Assembly (NCBI GenBank): GCA_016927115.1
Contig: JAFGNH010000181.1
Coordinates: 1-36,294 of the forward strand
Source of the DNA: Anaerolineales bacterium
GTDB lineage: Bacteria; Chloroflexota; Anaerolineae; Anaerolineales; E44-bin32
DNA: 36,294 nucleotides
Reading direction: 5' to 3'
Positions 17,596-26,482 of this stretch are shown here, piece after piece. Under the pieces are notes generated by a model. It worked only from the letters and a program-made list of their open reading frames with translations. It searched no databases and was not told the DNA's origin. The number at the start of each line of letters is the position of its first letter. Positions within the stretch are counted from its first letter, which is position 1. The translations under genes and the position numbers were made by a program.

Positions 17596-18012
17596 CTAGG
17601 AAAGGATTTCGAAAGACGTAGTTATCTTCACTTGCGGCTTCAATGAGGCTGAAACAGAGCAATACCTGGACTCTGATAATTCAATAGCCTTTTCGACAGC
17701 GTCTTCGGTCAGATCGTTCCCTTTTAGCCGGTACGTGAGGTGGATATGCTCATATGGCCACGGCGGATCCTGTGCCTGCTCACCTTCCGCAGCTATTTCC
17801 AATGCCTCCAGGTGCAGCCTCTTCTTCTGCAGGATATTCACAACATCCACAGCAGTACAGGAGGCAACAGCAACGAGAACCAACTCCGAGGGAGACATTC
17901 CCACATGTTGCTCCTCCTCGCGTGTGGATAGAACAACAGAATGCTGCCCACTGTCAGTGCCTACAAATTTTCCACCATTCATCCAGGTGACAAGAGCTGA
18001 TTTCTTTCCCAT
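17596..18012 (-). CDS. OsmC-like peroxiredoxin family protein
   Basis: OsmC/Ohr family proteins reduce organic hydroperoxides with a pair of cysteines. The 138-residue protein has Cys52 in SELVLVAVASCTAVDVV and Cys118 in SESRYCSVS, the two conserved positions, and the usual length. The open frame extends to 18126, but the ATG at 18012 is the start because AGGAGG lies just four bases before it and the upstream residues are not family-like. It lies beside trxA, a plausible electron donor system, and may belong to an oxidative stress response. It resembles the YhfA-like subgroup, in which substrate is not settled. Confidence 0.88.
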   Translation of the reverse strand: MGKKSALVTWMNGGKFVGTDSGQHSVVLSTREEEQHVGMSPSELVLVAVASCTAVDVVNILQKKRLHLEALEIAAEGEQAQDPPWPYEHIHLTYRLKGNDLTEDAVEKAIELSESRYCSVSASLKPQVKITTSFEILS

Positions 18013-18063
18013 ACTGCCTCCTAAAACCAGGTTCCCCACTATACAAAGTATATCAACATTGCA

Positions 18064-18092
18064 TATATAGGATATGGATGCAGATATTCCAA
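18064..18092 (-). promoter_or_regulatory. Possible promoter of the OsmC-like gene
   Basis: On the minus strand TTGGAA (plus 18087-18092) and TATATA (18064-18069) are 17 bases apart, about 50 bases before the start at 18012. The region is A/T-rich and offers other -10-like hexamers, so the exact position is uncertain. Confidence 0.35.
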
Positions 18093-18167
18093 AAAAGAAA
18101 CAATGGATTTTGCTTCCAGAGGGCAAACCTATCCGTCAGTGCCATCCTCCTCACACGGTGCTTGAGG

Positions 18168-18173
18168 TATAAT
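18168..18173 (+). promoter_or_regulatory. Possible -10 element of the zinc-ribbon/scpA operon
   Basis: A perfect TATAAT lies 28 bases upstream of the zinc-ribbon ATG. No good -35 is present at 16-18 bases. The call rests on the hexamer and its location. Confidence 0.4.
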
Positions 18174-18201
18174 CAGGATCAGAAAACCTGAGGAAACTCT
18201 G

Positions 18202-18651
18202 ATGAACTGCCCCAATTGTGATAGCCCATCAATCGATTTTGATATCCATGGACATTGGACCTGTCGAGAATGCAATGCTTCAGGTATTCTGGAGAAAGAA
18301 ACCTGCCCACAATGTGGTTTTATCCTCGAAGGGAATGGAGGGTTCTGTCCACAATGTGGGGCACACGTTTCTATTGTTGAGACGGTCCTTGCCCGTCCTG
18401 CAGATAATCTTGCCTCCTCCTGGCTGCGGGAAGTACGCCAGAAAGCCGGAGAGCTGAAAAACAGCGAAGAACTGGCATCTGAAAAACGTATGGGGACTCT
18501 CCGGCAGCAGGATGAGACTCGGTTGCGCGCAGAGAGAGAAGCGCTGCAGGAAGCCAGGAACAAGGAGAGAAAATTCCTGGCCATAGCTGTATTGAGTGGT
18601 TTATTTCTTTTTATCGCGGTCATCCTGGCCGTACTGGCCTATCTTCAATGA
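18202..18651 (+). CDS. Tail-anchored zinc-ribbon protein
   Basis: A 149-residue protein of unknown function with a clear layout. Four CxxC pairs at Cys3/6, 21/24, 35/38 and 49/52 make two zinc ribbons in the first 55 residues. A charged helical stretch at about 75-122, rich in Glu, Lys, Arg and Gln, looks like a coiled coil. One hydrophobic helix at about 125-147 ends the chain, so the zinc part should face the cytoplasm. The ATG at 18202 follows GAGG. The stop overlaps the start of scpA as ATGA, so the two proteins are probably made together. I infer, without direct evidence, a membrane-linked role near chromosome condensation or DNA. Confidence 0.8.
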   Translation: MNCPNCDSPSIDFDIHGHWTCRECNASGILEKETCPQCGFILEGNGGFCPQCGAHVSIVETVLARPADNLASSWLREVRQKAGELKNSEELASEKRMGTLRQQDETRLRAEREALQEARNKERKFLAIAVLSGLFLFIAVILAVLAYLQ

Positions 18652-19424
18652 CTATTTCTGCAAACACTGAAGCGTACACCATTCACCTGCCTGTCTATGA
18701 AGGGCCGTTGGATCTGCTATTAAGCCTGATTGAAAATGCGGAGCTCGATATCACACGGATAGCCCTTGCAGCAGTCACCGACCAGTACCTGGCCTACATG
18801 CGCCAGATGCAGGAAGTCAATCTTGAGAACCTGGCAGCCTTCATGGTCATTGCTGCGCGTCTGATCCAGATCAAATCAGAAGCACTGCTGCCCCGCCCAC
18901 CGGAGCGGGAACAGGACGAGGAGGATCCGGGTGATGCACTTGCCCGGCAACTGATCCTCTACCGGCGCTTCAAGCAGATAGCCGCTACCCTGGAACAACG
19001 AGAGGCACTGGAGCTGCGTAACTACCTTCGGCAAGCCCCTCTACCCTATGTGGAACCCAAGCTGGATCTTACCGGGGCAAATATTAACGACCTGCGGTCT
19101 TTCCTGCTCGAAATGCTAAAGCGGGAACATTCCAATCATGAATTGAACCAGTCCATCGTCCCGGAAGAAGTATCTATTCGCGATCGCATCCATGTCATTA
19201 TCGGGTCTGTGCGGAAATTTGGGAGAACTACATTCCATCGAGTGATTAGCGGCGCACGTTCAAGACTGGAAATCGCTGTTTCGTTTCTGGCTATGCTGGA
19301 GTTAATCAAACAGCGCCAGATTGCGGCAACACAAGAGAACCTGTTTGGTCCAATCACAATCGAGCCTGGAGATGATTGGCAGGATGATCAGGAACTGGTA
19401 TTCGACCTGGAATTTGAAGAGTAG
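18648..19424 (+). CDS. scpA: Segregation and condensation protein A
   Basis: The kleisin subunit of the SMC-ScpAB complex that condenses and separates chromosomes. The 258-residue protein shows YEGPLDLLLSLIE near residue 18, ITRIALAAVTDQYL, a long Lys/Ser-rich helix ending in IKSEALLPRP, an acidic linker (EQDEEDPGD) and a C-terminal winged helix with FLAMLELIKQRQI, which binds the SMC head. Length is normal. ScpB usually lies directly downstream; here a convergent VanZ-like gene follows and overlaps it by 37 bases. ATGA coupling with the zinc-ribbon gene fixes the start. Confidence 0.95.
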   Translation: MTISANTEAYTIHLPVYEGPLDLLLSLIENAELDITRIALAAVTDQYLAYMRQMQEVNLENLAAFMVIAARLIQIKSEALLPRPPEREQDEEDPGDALARQLILYRRFKQIAATLEQREALELRNYLRQAPLPYVEPKLDLTGANINDLRSFLLEMLKREHSNHELNQSIVPEEVSIRDRIHVIIGSVRKFGRTTFHRVISGARSRLEIAVSFLAMLELIKQRQIAATQENLFGPITIEPGDDWQDDQELVFDLEFEE

Positions 19425-19780
19425 CCTGCCCCGAAAATCAGCGCAATCCCCGCCCCACCCGAATCAATCAAAACATCTCGTACCGTGGACGTGCGTCCAG
19501 CAACAAACGACTGATGAAATTCGTCGCTCAGAGCAAATAGAATCGCCATCATCCAGGCCATGATCCAACGGTAGCGCACAGAAAGAGTCCGTGGCAGCGC
19601 GTAGTAATAGGACAGCCCCAGCATACCATATCCAATGGCATGCCCACCCTTTTTCAGCAGGAAATCCAATGATCCGAAATACGGAATTTGTCCGGCTGTT
19701 CTTGATGAAAAGAAGAAGATAGCCCCCATCATCAATACTGCCGGTATCCAGCGCAGCACATCCAGTTTGCGTTCAACCAT
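19388..19780 (-). CDS. VanZ-like membrane protein
   Basis: A small integral membrane protein of 130 residues with about four helices. VanZ proteins raise teicoplanin resistance in enterococci, but most homologues have no known role. The family landmarks are visible: FFFSSRTAGQIP after the first helix, KKGGHAIGYGMLGLSYYYAL, and the conserved SDEFHQSFVAGRTSTVRDVLID with the acidic and histidine residues in place. The frame opens with TTG at 19810, but the ATG at 19780 matches where family members start and is preferred. Its 3' end overlaps that of scpA on the other strand by 37 bases. Confidence 0.85.
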   Translation of the reverse strand: MVERKLDVLRWIPAVLMMGAIFFFSSRTAGQIPYFGSLDFLLKKGGHAIGYGMLGLSYYYALPRTLSVRYRWIMAWMMAILFALSDEFHQSFVAGRTSTVRDVLIDSGGAGIALIFGAGYSSNSRSNTSS

Positions 19781-20012
19781 GACAGCGATTGTACCATCAT
19801 TCAATAACAAGAAATGCAGTAAATGTGAATTTCCGTCCTGCCGGCATTCAGAATCCCATTTCCCGAGCTTCTTTTCATATCCTTTTCAAGACTCTCAGCT
19901 CATACAGCCATCCTGTCTCCGCCCCCTGTCCCGGTCAGCTTTTATATCGAACTAATTGTTAATATATTGCACAGTTTTTTCTATACATTTATTCAGTTGC
20001 TTACTTTGTATC

Positions 20013-20021
20013 TGTTATAAT
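20013..20021 (+). promoter_or_regulatory. Extended -10 promoter before the membrane protein/photolyase region
   Basis: The sequence TGTTATAAT matches the extended -10 consensus TGnTATAAT exactly. Such promoters do not need a strong -35, and none is present. The expected transcript start is near 20028, giving a leader of about 155 bases before the ATG at 20185. Confidence 0.6.
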
Positions 20022-20027
20022 TTTTCA

Positions 20028-20184
20028 AATCAAAATTTTCCCGGGGCGGGAAAAGCCTTCCTGACGAACCCTGAAGCTGCCTGCCCTGCAACACGTGCAG
20101 GCTCAGGAACATTCATCATTGAAAAAATCTGCCCGGGCAAGGCGCTGCTAGATACGAATCTTTCCAGAAGTGAAGGAGCCAGGT
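20028..20184 (+). promoter_or_regulatory. Structured 5' leader of unknown class
   Basis: Between the predicted transcript start and the ATG at 20185 there are several stems. A hairpin TTTTCCC/GGGAAAA occupies 20036-20054. A nested element at 20070-20107 has outer stem CCTGA/TCAGG and inner stem CCTGCA/TGCAGG with loop ACACG. A GCCCGGGC palindrome follows near 20131. I compared it by eye with TPP, cobalamin, SAM, FMN, glycine, ZTP and c-di-GMP patterns and found no match. The region 19811-20012 upstream is A/T-rich and shows nothing else. Confidence 0.45.
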
Positions 20185-21195
20185 ATGAAATCCTCATCAG
20201 GTAAAATATTTGCAACAATTACTCTCACGGCCGCAGCCCTGACAGCGGTTATCTGGCTGACCGCCGGGAATCTGGCGGGTCGGTTCGATGTGGTCAATGA
20301 AAAGTACTTTACATTCTTCTATCCATGGCAAACCCGTAATCCGGCCACGATGGCTTATGTCACAGCCTGGGTTGGGTACGCAATACATAATATCCTCGTA
20401 TGGGGGATTTTAATCGCTTCCCAGCGATCGAAGCCGTCCTATGAAGGTGGTTTCCGCTGGTACAACTGGGCGATGCTCACTGTAAACGGCCTGTTCTACG
20501 TCCTGCACCTGCTCCAGACACAGATATGGTACGACGGACTTGCGATAGCAGTACCCGAAGTCACATCACAGGCATCCGTGATCCTGATGCTTGTGATGAT
20601 CATTATCCTTGAATCCCCGCGGCGTGGATTAGTTTTCGGTAAAAAAGTGAAGTTCCATAAACGTTTTTTCCAGCTGGTCCGCACCTATCACGGCTACCTG
20701 TTCTCCTGGGGGATTATTTACACTTTCTGGTACCACCCGATGGAAAATACCGTAAGCCACCTTGCTGGTTTTTTCTACATGTTCCTGCTTCTGGCTCAAT
20801 CCGTGCTGATTTTCAATCGTGCCCATCGTAACAAGTACTGGACCTTTTTCCTCGAGGCAATCGTGCTGGTTCATGGGACTCTGGTTGCAATTTATCAGGG
20901 CAACGGCCTCTGGCCGATGTTTGCATTCGGCTTTGGAGCCATGATTGTCCTCACACAGATGTACGGTATAGGGCTGAACACCTGGCAGCGCCGCGCACTG
21001 GCCGTAACCTTCCTTATCGGAGTATCCCTTTTTTATGGATTGAGCGGAAATCTGCAGGGGCTCAATGAGGTAATTCGCATACCTGCAATTGAATACCTGG
21101 CTGTCGGGGCGCTGTATCTACTATTCCTGGCAGGCAACGGCCTGTATACCCTGCTGCAAAGGCCGGCAGCCGTTCAGGCAGAAAAAACTGTGTAG
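20185..21195 (+). CDS. Ten-helix, histidine-rich membrane protein of unknown function
   Basis: A 336-residue integral membrane protein with about ten predicted helices (near 8-28, 54-78, 93-115, 121-143, 161-182, 190-210, 217-237, 241-261, 271-287 and 300-325). I do not recognise the family. Six histidines lie in or at the ends of helices: His68, His108, His169, His184, His192 and His230. The stretch HGYLFSWG, then YHPMEN, SHLAGFF and LVHGTLVAI, resembles how membrane cytochromes or metal sites place histidines, but there is no recognisable haem motif. The ATG at 20185 follows AAGGAG at six bases, better than the GTG at 20170. It lies upstream of the photolyase by 49 bases behind a structured leader. 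Confidence 0.8.
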   Translation: MKSSSGKIFATITLTAAALTAVIWLTAGNLAGRFDVVNEKYFTFFYPWQTRNPATMAYVTAWVGYAIHNILVWGILIASQRSKPSYEGGFRWYNWAMLTVNGLFYVLHLLQTQIWYDGLAIAVPEVTSQASVILMLVMIIILESPRRGLVFGKKVKFHKRFFQLVRTYHGYLFSWGIIYTFWYHPMENTVSHLAGFFYMFLLLAQSVLIFNRAHRNKYWTFFLEAIVLVHGTLVAIYQGNGLWPMFAFGFGAMIVLTQMYGIGLNTWQRRALAVTFLIGVSLFYGLSGNLQGLNEVIRIPAIEYLAVGALYLLFLAGNGLYTLLQRPAAVQAEKTV

Positions 21196-21244
21196 AGACG
21201 ACTTGTAGTGAAAGCTGGTCCGTTCAGATCGAGGCTGATTTGTT

Positions 21245-22648
21245 ATGAACACGGTAATCTGGTGGATACGGCGTGATCTGCGCCTGTTTGATAACCCAAC
21301 GCTGCAAACCGCACTTGAACAGGGAGCGGTTGTACCGTTGTTCATTATCGATCCACAGCTGTATTCATCAGTTTCAGACCGTCGGCGGCACTTTTTACTG
21401 AACGGTTTAAAGGCCCTGGATCACGATTTACGGGCTCGCGGCAGTCTCCTCATTTTGAAGAACGGACCACCTGAAAAGATCCTCCATAAAATCTTCTATG
21501 CCTCTCATGCGGTTAATATCTATGCTGAAGAGGACTATACCCCCTATGCCCGGCAGCGTGATAATAAAGTTGCCCACAGCCTTCCGCTAAAGCTGGTACA
21601 GGGCCAGCTTGTTCACCACCCGATGACAATTCGAAAGCCGGATGGAACACCGTATACCGTATTCACCCCTTTCAGCAAAACCTGGAAAGCGCTCCTGCCT
21701 GCCGGCCTGAAAACCCTGCCCGCACCGGCTGAGATTCCTTTTCCCGAAATCAAACTTCCATCTGATCCATTTCCTTCTGCGGAATCAGATCCGGGCTTTC
21801 CGGCCGGCGAACAACAGGCACTCCAGCGTTTGCAGGCCTTCACAGCAGCCCCCTGCGCTCCTGCTTTGTACGAATATGCCAGCGGGCGTGATCGGCTTGA
21901 TCAGGAAGGCACTTCAGGACTCTCCCCTTATTTCCATTTCGGCATACTCAGCGTTCGCCAGGCTGTCGCAGCTGCCCGGCAGGCTTCCACTGCAGCAGCC
22001 GCACCGGGACAGCACGCCGGCGCAGAAGTTTGGATAAATGAATTGATCTGGCGAGAGTTCTACATCAGTATCCTGTATTACTTTCCCCGTGTTCTTCGGG
22101 GTAATTTCCGCAAGCAGTATGATGGCATCGTATGGAGCAACGACCAGGAACACTTTCAAGCCTGGAAGCAGGGAGAAACCGGGTATCCAATCGTAGATGC
22201 GGCAATGCGTCAGTTGGAAATGACAGGTTGGATGCACAACCGCGCCCGCATGATTACGGCCTCCTTCCTGGTAAAAGACCTGCTGATCGATTGGCGCTGG
22301 GGCGAGTCGTGGTTCCTGCAGAATCTGCTGGATGCCGATCTCGCAGCCAACAATGGCGGCTGGCAGTGGACCGCCGGTACAGGCACGGATGCCGCTCCCT
22401 ATTTTCGTATCTTTAACCCTGTCCTGCAAAGCAGAAAATTCGATCCCCAGGGAGACTATATCCGCCGCTGGCTACCTGAGCTTGCTCATCTGCCATCAAA
22501 AACTATCCATACTCCCTGGCAAACAGGCAGCACTGTCAGCGGCTACCCCGCACCGATAGTTGACCATAAGGCAGCACGGGAACACACACTTCATGCCTTC
22601 AAAACCGCCCGTAATGAACAGAGGAGACATAATGACAGATCAATTTGA
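21245..22648 (+). CDS. phrB: Deoxyribodipyrimidine photolyase (CPD class I type)
   Basis: Repairs cyclobutane pyrimidine dimers with blue or near-UV light using FAD. The 467-residue protein has the N-terminal antenna domain beginning with IWWIRRDLRLFDNPTL, and the FAD-binding helical domain with the GTSGLSPYFHFG segment, WINELIWREFY, MRQLEMTGWMHNRARM and LADNNGGWQW-like sequence (here LAANNGGWQWTAGTGTDAAP), then YFRIFNP. The full length and Trp residues of the electron-transfer chain are present. The ATG at 21245 is preceded by a distant GAGG. It overlaps the next gene by 17 bases and follows the unknown membrane protein, so the three may be co-expressed. Confidence 0.96.
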   Translation: MNTVIWWIRRDLRLFDNPTLQTALEQGAVVPLFIIDPQLYSSVSDRRRHFLLNGLKALDHDLRARGSLLILKNGPPEKILHKIFYASHAVNIYAEEDYTPYARQRDNKVAHSLPLKLVQGQLVHHPMTIRKPDGTPYTVFTPFSKTWKALLPAGLKTLPAPAEIPFPEIKLPSDPFPSAESDPGFPAGEQQALQRLQAFTAAPCAPALYEYASGRDRLDQEGTSGLSPYFHFGILSVRQAVAAARQASTAAAAPGQHAGAEVWINELIWREFYISILYYFPRVLRGNFRKQYDGIVWSNDQEHFQAWKQGETGYPIVDAAMRQLEMTGWMHNRARMITASFLVKDLLIDWRWGESWFLQNLLDADLAANNGGWQWTAGTGTDAAPYFRIFNPVLQSRKFDPQGDYIRRWLPELAHLPSKTIHTPWQTGSTVSGYPAPIVDHKAAREHTLHAFKTARNEQRRHNDRSI

Positions 22649-23015
22649 TAAACAGAAGTATCTTAACCTCGAAACGTACCGAAAGAACAGCGCTGGTGTA
22701 AAGACACCGGTGTGGTTTGTCCAAGATGGGGAGAACCTATGGGTATGGACACAGGATAAGTCCGGAAAAGCCGGGCGAATTCGACGGAATAGCACTGTAA
22801 AAGTGGTTCCCTGCAAGGCCATGGGCGAGCCTGTTGGAACATGGGTGGAGGGTACTGCCACAGCCGACGCCTCACCTGAAGCCAGAACACACCTTATAAG
22901 ATTAATGCGACAGAAATACGGGCTTGCTTTCCGCCTTTTTCATCTCTCAGGCCGACTGCGCAAAGAGGAATACACGACACTGCGAATCCAGCTCAGCGCA
23001 CAATCAAAACTCTGA
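22632..23015 (+). CDS. PPOX-class flavin/F420-dependent oxidoreductase
   Basis: A 127-residue split-barrel protein of the pyridoxamine-phosphate-oxidase-like superfamily that binds FMN, F420 or a haem-breakdown product. The fold is shown by TPVWFVQDGENLWVWTQ, KAGRIRRNSTVKVVPC and GTWVEGTATA. Family members with this pattern are usually annotated as PPOX-class F420-dependent enzymes, but the cofactor cannot be decided here. The ATG at 22632 follows GGAG at six bases, inside the end of the photolyase gene, so translation is coupled. The chain is short but complete. It might supply or use reduced flavin in the same light-related unit; this is inference. Confidence 0.85.
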   Translation: MTDQFDKQKYLNLETYRKNSAGVKTPVWFVQDGENLWVWTQDKSGKAGRIRRNSTVKVVPCKAMGEPVGTWVEGTATADASPEARTHLIRLMRQKYGLAFRLFHLSGRLRKEEYTTLRIQLSAQSKL

Positions 23016-23254
23016 GATGCGAATATTGAAACTTGAACGGAGGACGTTTTTTACCTCAACCACAGCAATCTGCACCAATACATTCCCGCCGGACCAGGTC
23101 TAGAAGGATTTCTCACTCTAAACACAGGCTTTTTCTCTCTCCATCCATTTCCTGCCTGAAACGGATAGTGTCGTATGGTTTTCCCTTACCAGTGAGGAAT
23201 GACACCTCAACCGGCTAAAATTGATAAGAATAATCCTGTTAATCGGAAAAGCTG

Positions 23255-25300
23255 ATGACCAACCATCTTATCAACGAGAATTCCCCCTACCTGCTGCAGC
23301 ATGCTTCCAATCCAGTGGACTGGTATCCCTGGAGCGAAGAGGCACTTCATAAAGCGCAGGATGAGGATAAACCCATCTTTCTCAGCATCGGCTATGCTGC
23401 CTGTCACTGGTGCCATGTCATGGCGCATGAATCATTCGAAAATTCTGCAACAGCTTCGCTGATGAATGAATTTTTTGTCAATATCAAGGTCGACCGCGAA
23501 GAGCGCCCGGACCTCGACAACATCTACATGCAGGCGGTAGTTGCCCTCACCGGGCAGGGCGGCTGGCCCATGAGTGTTTTCCTTACCCCGGATGGCCATC
23601 CTTTCTACGGTGGTACCTACTACCCTCCCGAACCACGCTACAACATGCCCTCTTTTCAGGATCTGCTGAATACCATCGCATCGCTGTGGTCCCAGGACAG
23701 AGCAAAACTTCTGGCAAACGCAGACGCACTTACTGATCTCTTGCAGCAAACCTTGCAGGATCAGCCTACCGGTGCGGTGGTCAATTCTGAACTACTTTCC
23801 GATGCGGTGACTGTCCTGGCAGAGTCCTACCAATGGAAAACCGGAGGTTGGGGGCATGCTCCAAAATTTCCGCATCCGATGGCGCTCGAATTTACGCTGC
23901 GCCAGGCTGCCCGTGGAAACGACACAGCACAGAAAATGGCTCTTCATTCACTGCGAACAATGGCCAGAGGAGGCATGTATGATGTACTCGGGGGTGGGTT
24001 TGCCCGCTATAGTGTAAACGCAAACTGGCAGATCCCTCACTTCGAAAAAATGCTCTACGACAATGCATTGCTGGCACGAGCCTATCTGCACGCCTATCTC
24101 CTGAGTGAAGACCTGTTTCTACGCGAGGTTTGTGAGAATACACTCGATTTCGTTCTGCGCGAGATGACCCACCCTGAAGGAGGTTTTTTCAGCAGTCTTG
24201 ATGCTGATTCTGAAGGTATTGAAGGCAAATATTACACCTGGACAAAAGCCGAACTCCGGAATGCCATACCCGATCCCGCAGATCAGGAGCTGTTATTTAC
24301 AGCGTTTGGTATCACTGACGAAGGTGATCTGGATGGCAGGAACTGCCTGCAGCAATCCCAAACCATCGAACAACTGGCTGATACGTTTCACACCACATCT
24401 GAAACAGTCGCCGGCCGGCTGTCCCAGCTTCGCCCCGACCTTTTCTCGATTCGATCAGAACGAACTCGTCCGGTCACTGATGACAAGGTCCTGGTATCCT
24501 GGAATGCGCTGATGATAACCTCCTTTGCCGAAGCCGGTCGATACCTGCAGCGGCCAGATTACGTTGAAGCAGCCCGAAAAAACGCCGGTTTCCTGTTGAA
24601 GGAGATGTACCTGGAAGGCCGCCTGCTGCGCTCGTGGCGCGAGGAAAAAGCACAACACAACGCATACCTCGAAGACTACGCAAGCCTTATCCTCGGCCTC
24701 CTGGCCCTTTATCAAACTACCCCGGATCCACACTGGTACCAGGCTGCACTGGACCTGGCAGAAGACATGCTCACCCATTTCAGTGATCCGGATGGCGGCT
24801 TTTTCGATACCCGCGCTGACCATGGTTTCCTGCTGCTGAGGCCAAAAGACACACAGGACAATGCCACGCCTTCCGGAAGTTCACTCGCTGCCACCGCCCT
24901 TTTGCATCTGGCTGCTTACCAGGGCAATAGAAATTGGCATCAGATCGCTGAACAGATGATTTCCACCATGGTCCCCGAAATAAAGCGTTACCCGAGCGCA
25001 TTCGGTCAATGGCTATGCGCAGCCGACTTCTACATCGGCCCTGTCGATGAGGTTGCCATAATTGGACAATCGGATCATCCTCAATTTGAGGAACTGATCG
25101 GAATTCTCTGGAAGATTTTCCGACCCCGAATGATCGCAGCTTTTTCCACAAGCTTTCCCCCTCCCACTGATGCACCCGCCCTGCTCCAGAATCGCTCAAT
25201 GCTTGAGGGCAAGCTGACCGCATACGTCTGCCGGAAATTTGTCTGTAAACAACCGGTGACTGGTGCTGCTGCCCTCGAAGCCCTACTGGATCAGGCTTGA
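23255..25300 (+). CDS. Thioredoxin-domain protein of the DUF255/YyaL family
   Basis: A 681-residue protein related to bacterial YyaL and mammalian SPATA20. The N-terminal thioredoxin-like domain opens with [20 protein letters not shown], the family signature, and carries Cys50 and Cys53 in [18 protein letters not shown] and GGTYYPP complete this domain. The rest is an alpha/alpha toroid resembling glycosidase or cellobiose epimerase folds, with [26 protein letters not shown] and later DGGFFDT and NATPSGSS. The length is normal. No biochemical role is firmly known. The start ATG at 23255 has a weak GGAAAA sequence before it. A 239-base spacer separates it from the PPOX gene, so it may have its own promoter. 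Confidence 0.92.
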   Translation: MTNHLINENSPYLLQHASNPVDWYPWSEEALHKAQDEDKPIFLSIGYAACHWCHVMAHESFENSATASLMNEFFVNIKVDREERPDLDNIYMQAVVALTGQGGWPMSVFLTPDGHPFYGGTYYPPEPRYNMPSFQDLLNTIASLWSQDRAKLLANADALTDLLQQTLQDQPTGAVVNSELLSDAVTVLAESYQWKTGGWGHAPKFPHPMALEFTLRQAARGNDTAQKMALHSLRTMARGGMYDVLGGGFARYSVNANWQIPHFEKMLYDNALLARAYLHAYLLSEDLFLREVCENTLDFVLREMTHPEGGFFSSLDADSEGIEGKYYTWTKAELRNAIPDPADQELLFTAFGITDEGDLDGRNCLQQSQTIEQLADTFHTTSETVAGRLSQLRPDLFSIRSERTRPVTDDKVLVSWNALMITSFAEAGRYLQRPDYVEAARKNAGFLLKEMYLEGRLLRSWREEKAQHNAYLEDYASLILGLLALYQTTPDPHWYQAALDLAEDMLTHFSDPDGGFFDTRADHGFLLLRPKDTQDNATPSGSSLAATALLHLAAYQGNRNWHQIAEQMISTMVPEIKRYPSAFGQWLCAADFYIGPVDEVAIIGQSDHPQFEELIGILWKIFRPRMIAAFSTSFPPPTDAPALLQNRSMLEGKLTAYVCRKFVCKQPVTGAAALEALLDQA

Positions 25301-25573
25301 CCTTTTCACCGGCACGCTGCTCTACAGCACAACCTCTATTGGGAAATCCCTCACTCTTCTCTGTATTGGTGAGAAGGAAAAATTTTGCTGATCTTCTGCT
25401 TGAGTAAGATCCAGAATGTTCAATGTCTGCAAATCGTCAGCCTAATAATTTTAGAGGTGATAAGATTGGAAATATCCCCACAATTGGGTCAACAGGGGAA
25501 ACACTGAAAGTGCTGCAATTCCTGATTTTATGTTTCCAACCGGTTAAAACAAGGAAGCAGCAAGGAGAACACG

Positions 25574-26482
25574 ATGAGTTCTGCATCCGTCCAGCATATT
25601 GCCAAATCCTTTGGGCCTGTCCACGCTGTCAGGGATGTTACTTTTGAGATTGAGCCTGGAGAGATTTTTGGCATGCTGGGCCCTAACGGAGCCGGGAAAA
25701 CAACAACCATCAGAATCATGCTCGATATCTTCAAAGCTGATTCCGGGACAGTAGAGATTTTTGGTGGTCCTATGAGTGAGTCGAAAAAGAATCGCATAGG
25801 TTACCTGCCGGAGGACCGAGGATTATATAAGGATCTCAAACTCGAACGAGTACTCCTCTACCTGGCATCTCTCAAAGGCCTTGACGAAACAACGGCCAAA
25901 GAGAGGCTATATCCAGCCCTTGAACAGTTCGATCTGTATCAACATCGTATGTTGAAAGTGCAGGAACTCAGCAAAGGGATGCAGCAGAAAGCTCAGTTGA
26001 TCGCCACGATGCTTCATGACCCCGACCTGCTCATCCTGGATGAACCTTTCTCCGGGCTGGACCCGATCAACACACGCATGGTTAAAGCCCTGCTCGAGGA
26101 AAAAAGGGCGGCAGGTAAAACTATCGTTATGTCCACCCATCAGATGAACCAGGTTGAAGCCCTTTGCAACAGGATCGTTCTCATACATCAGGGAAACGGT
26201 CTACTTTACGGACAGGTGAACAAAATCAAGGAGCGGTTTTCCGGTAATACTGTGCTGGTAGAAGGGAAAGGAGATTTCTCCGCAATCCCTGGTGTACTCC
26301 ATACACGTACTGAAAACGGACGGACATATCTCACCCTTGAATCAGGCCTCGATCCGCAGATTCTCCTGCAGCACATGGTAAACCAGCCTGATCTGGACCT
26401 CACACACTTTCAGGTCGAATCCCCGTCACTGGATGATATTTTTGTCAACGTTGTACAGGGCAAGGTGTCCAATTATGCGTAA
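25574..26482 (+). CDS. ABC transporter ATP-binding protein, NatA-like
   Basis: The nucleotide-binding subunit of an ABC-2 exporter. The 302-residue protein has Walker A GPNGAGKTTT at 36-45, signature LSKGMQQ at 132-138, Walker B LLILDEP at 152-158 followed by FSGLD, and the H-loop STHQM. A C-terminal domain of about 90 residues follows, ending in LDDIFVNVV, as in NatA and related drug or sodium exporters. The ATG at 25574 has AAGGAG at seven bases. It overlaps the first permease by eight bases, so all three exporter genes are one operon. The 272 bases upstream hold the likely promoter but no clear hexamers. Confidence 0.94.
   Translation: MSSASVQHIAKSFGPVHAVRDVTFEIEPGEIFGMLGPNGAGKTTTIRIMLDIFKADSGTVEIFGGPMSESKKNRIGYLPEDRGLYKDLKLERVLLYLASLKGLDETTAKERLYPALEQFDLYQHRMLKVQELSKGMQQKAQLIATMLHDPDLLILDEPFSGLDPINTRMVKALLEEKRAAGKTIVMSTHQMNQVEALCNRIVLIHQGNGLLYGQVNKIKERFSGNTVLVEGKGDFSAIPGVLHTRTENGRTYLTLESGLDPQILLQHMVNQPDLDLTHFQVESPSLDDIFVNVVQGKVSNYA

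Noticed and set aside
20028..20184. Cobalamin or ZTP riboswitch in the photolyase-region leader
   Set aside because: The B12 box and the ZTP core could not be found; only GC-rich stems are present, so it is reported as unknown structure.
25423..25647. Open frame of 74 codons before the NatA-like ATPase
   Set aside because: It runs into the ATPase gene in another frame, lacks family features and has no ribosome-binding site.
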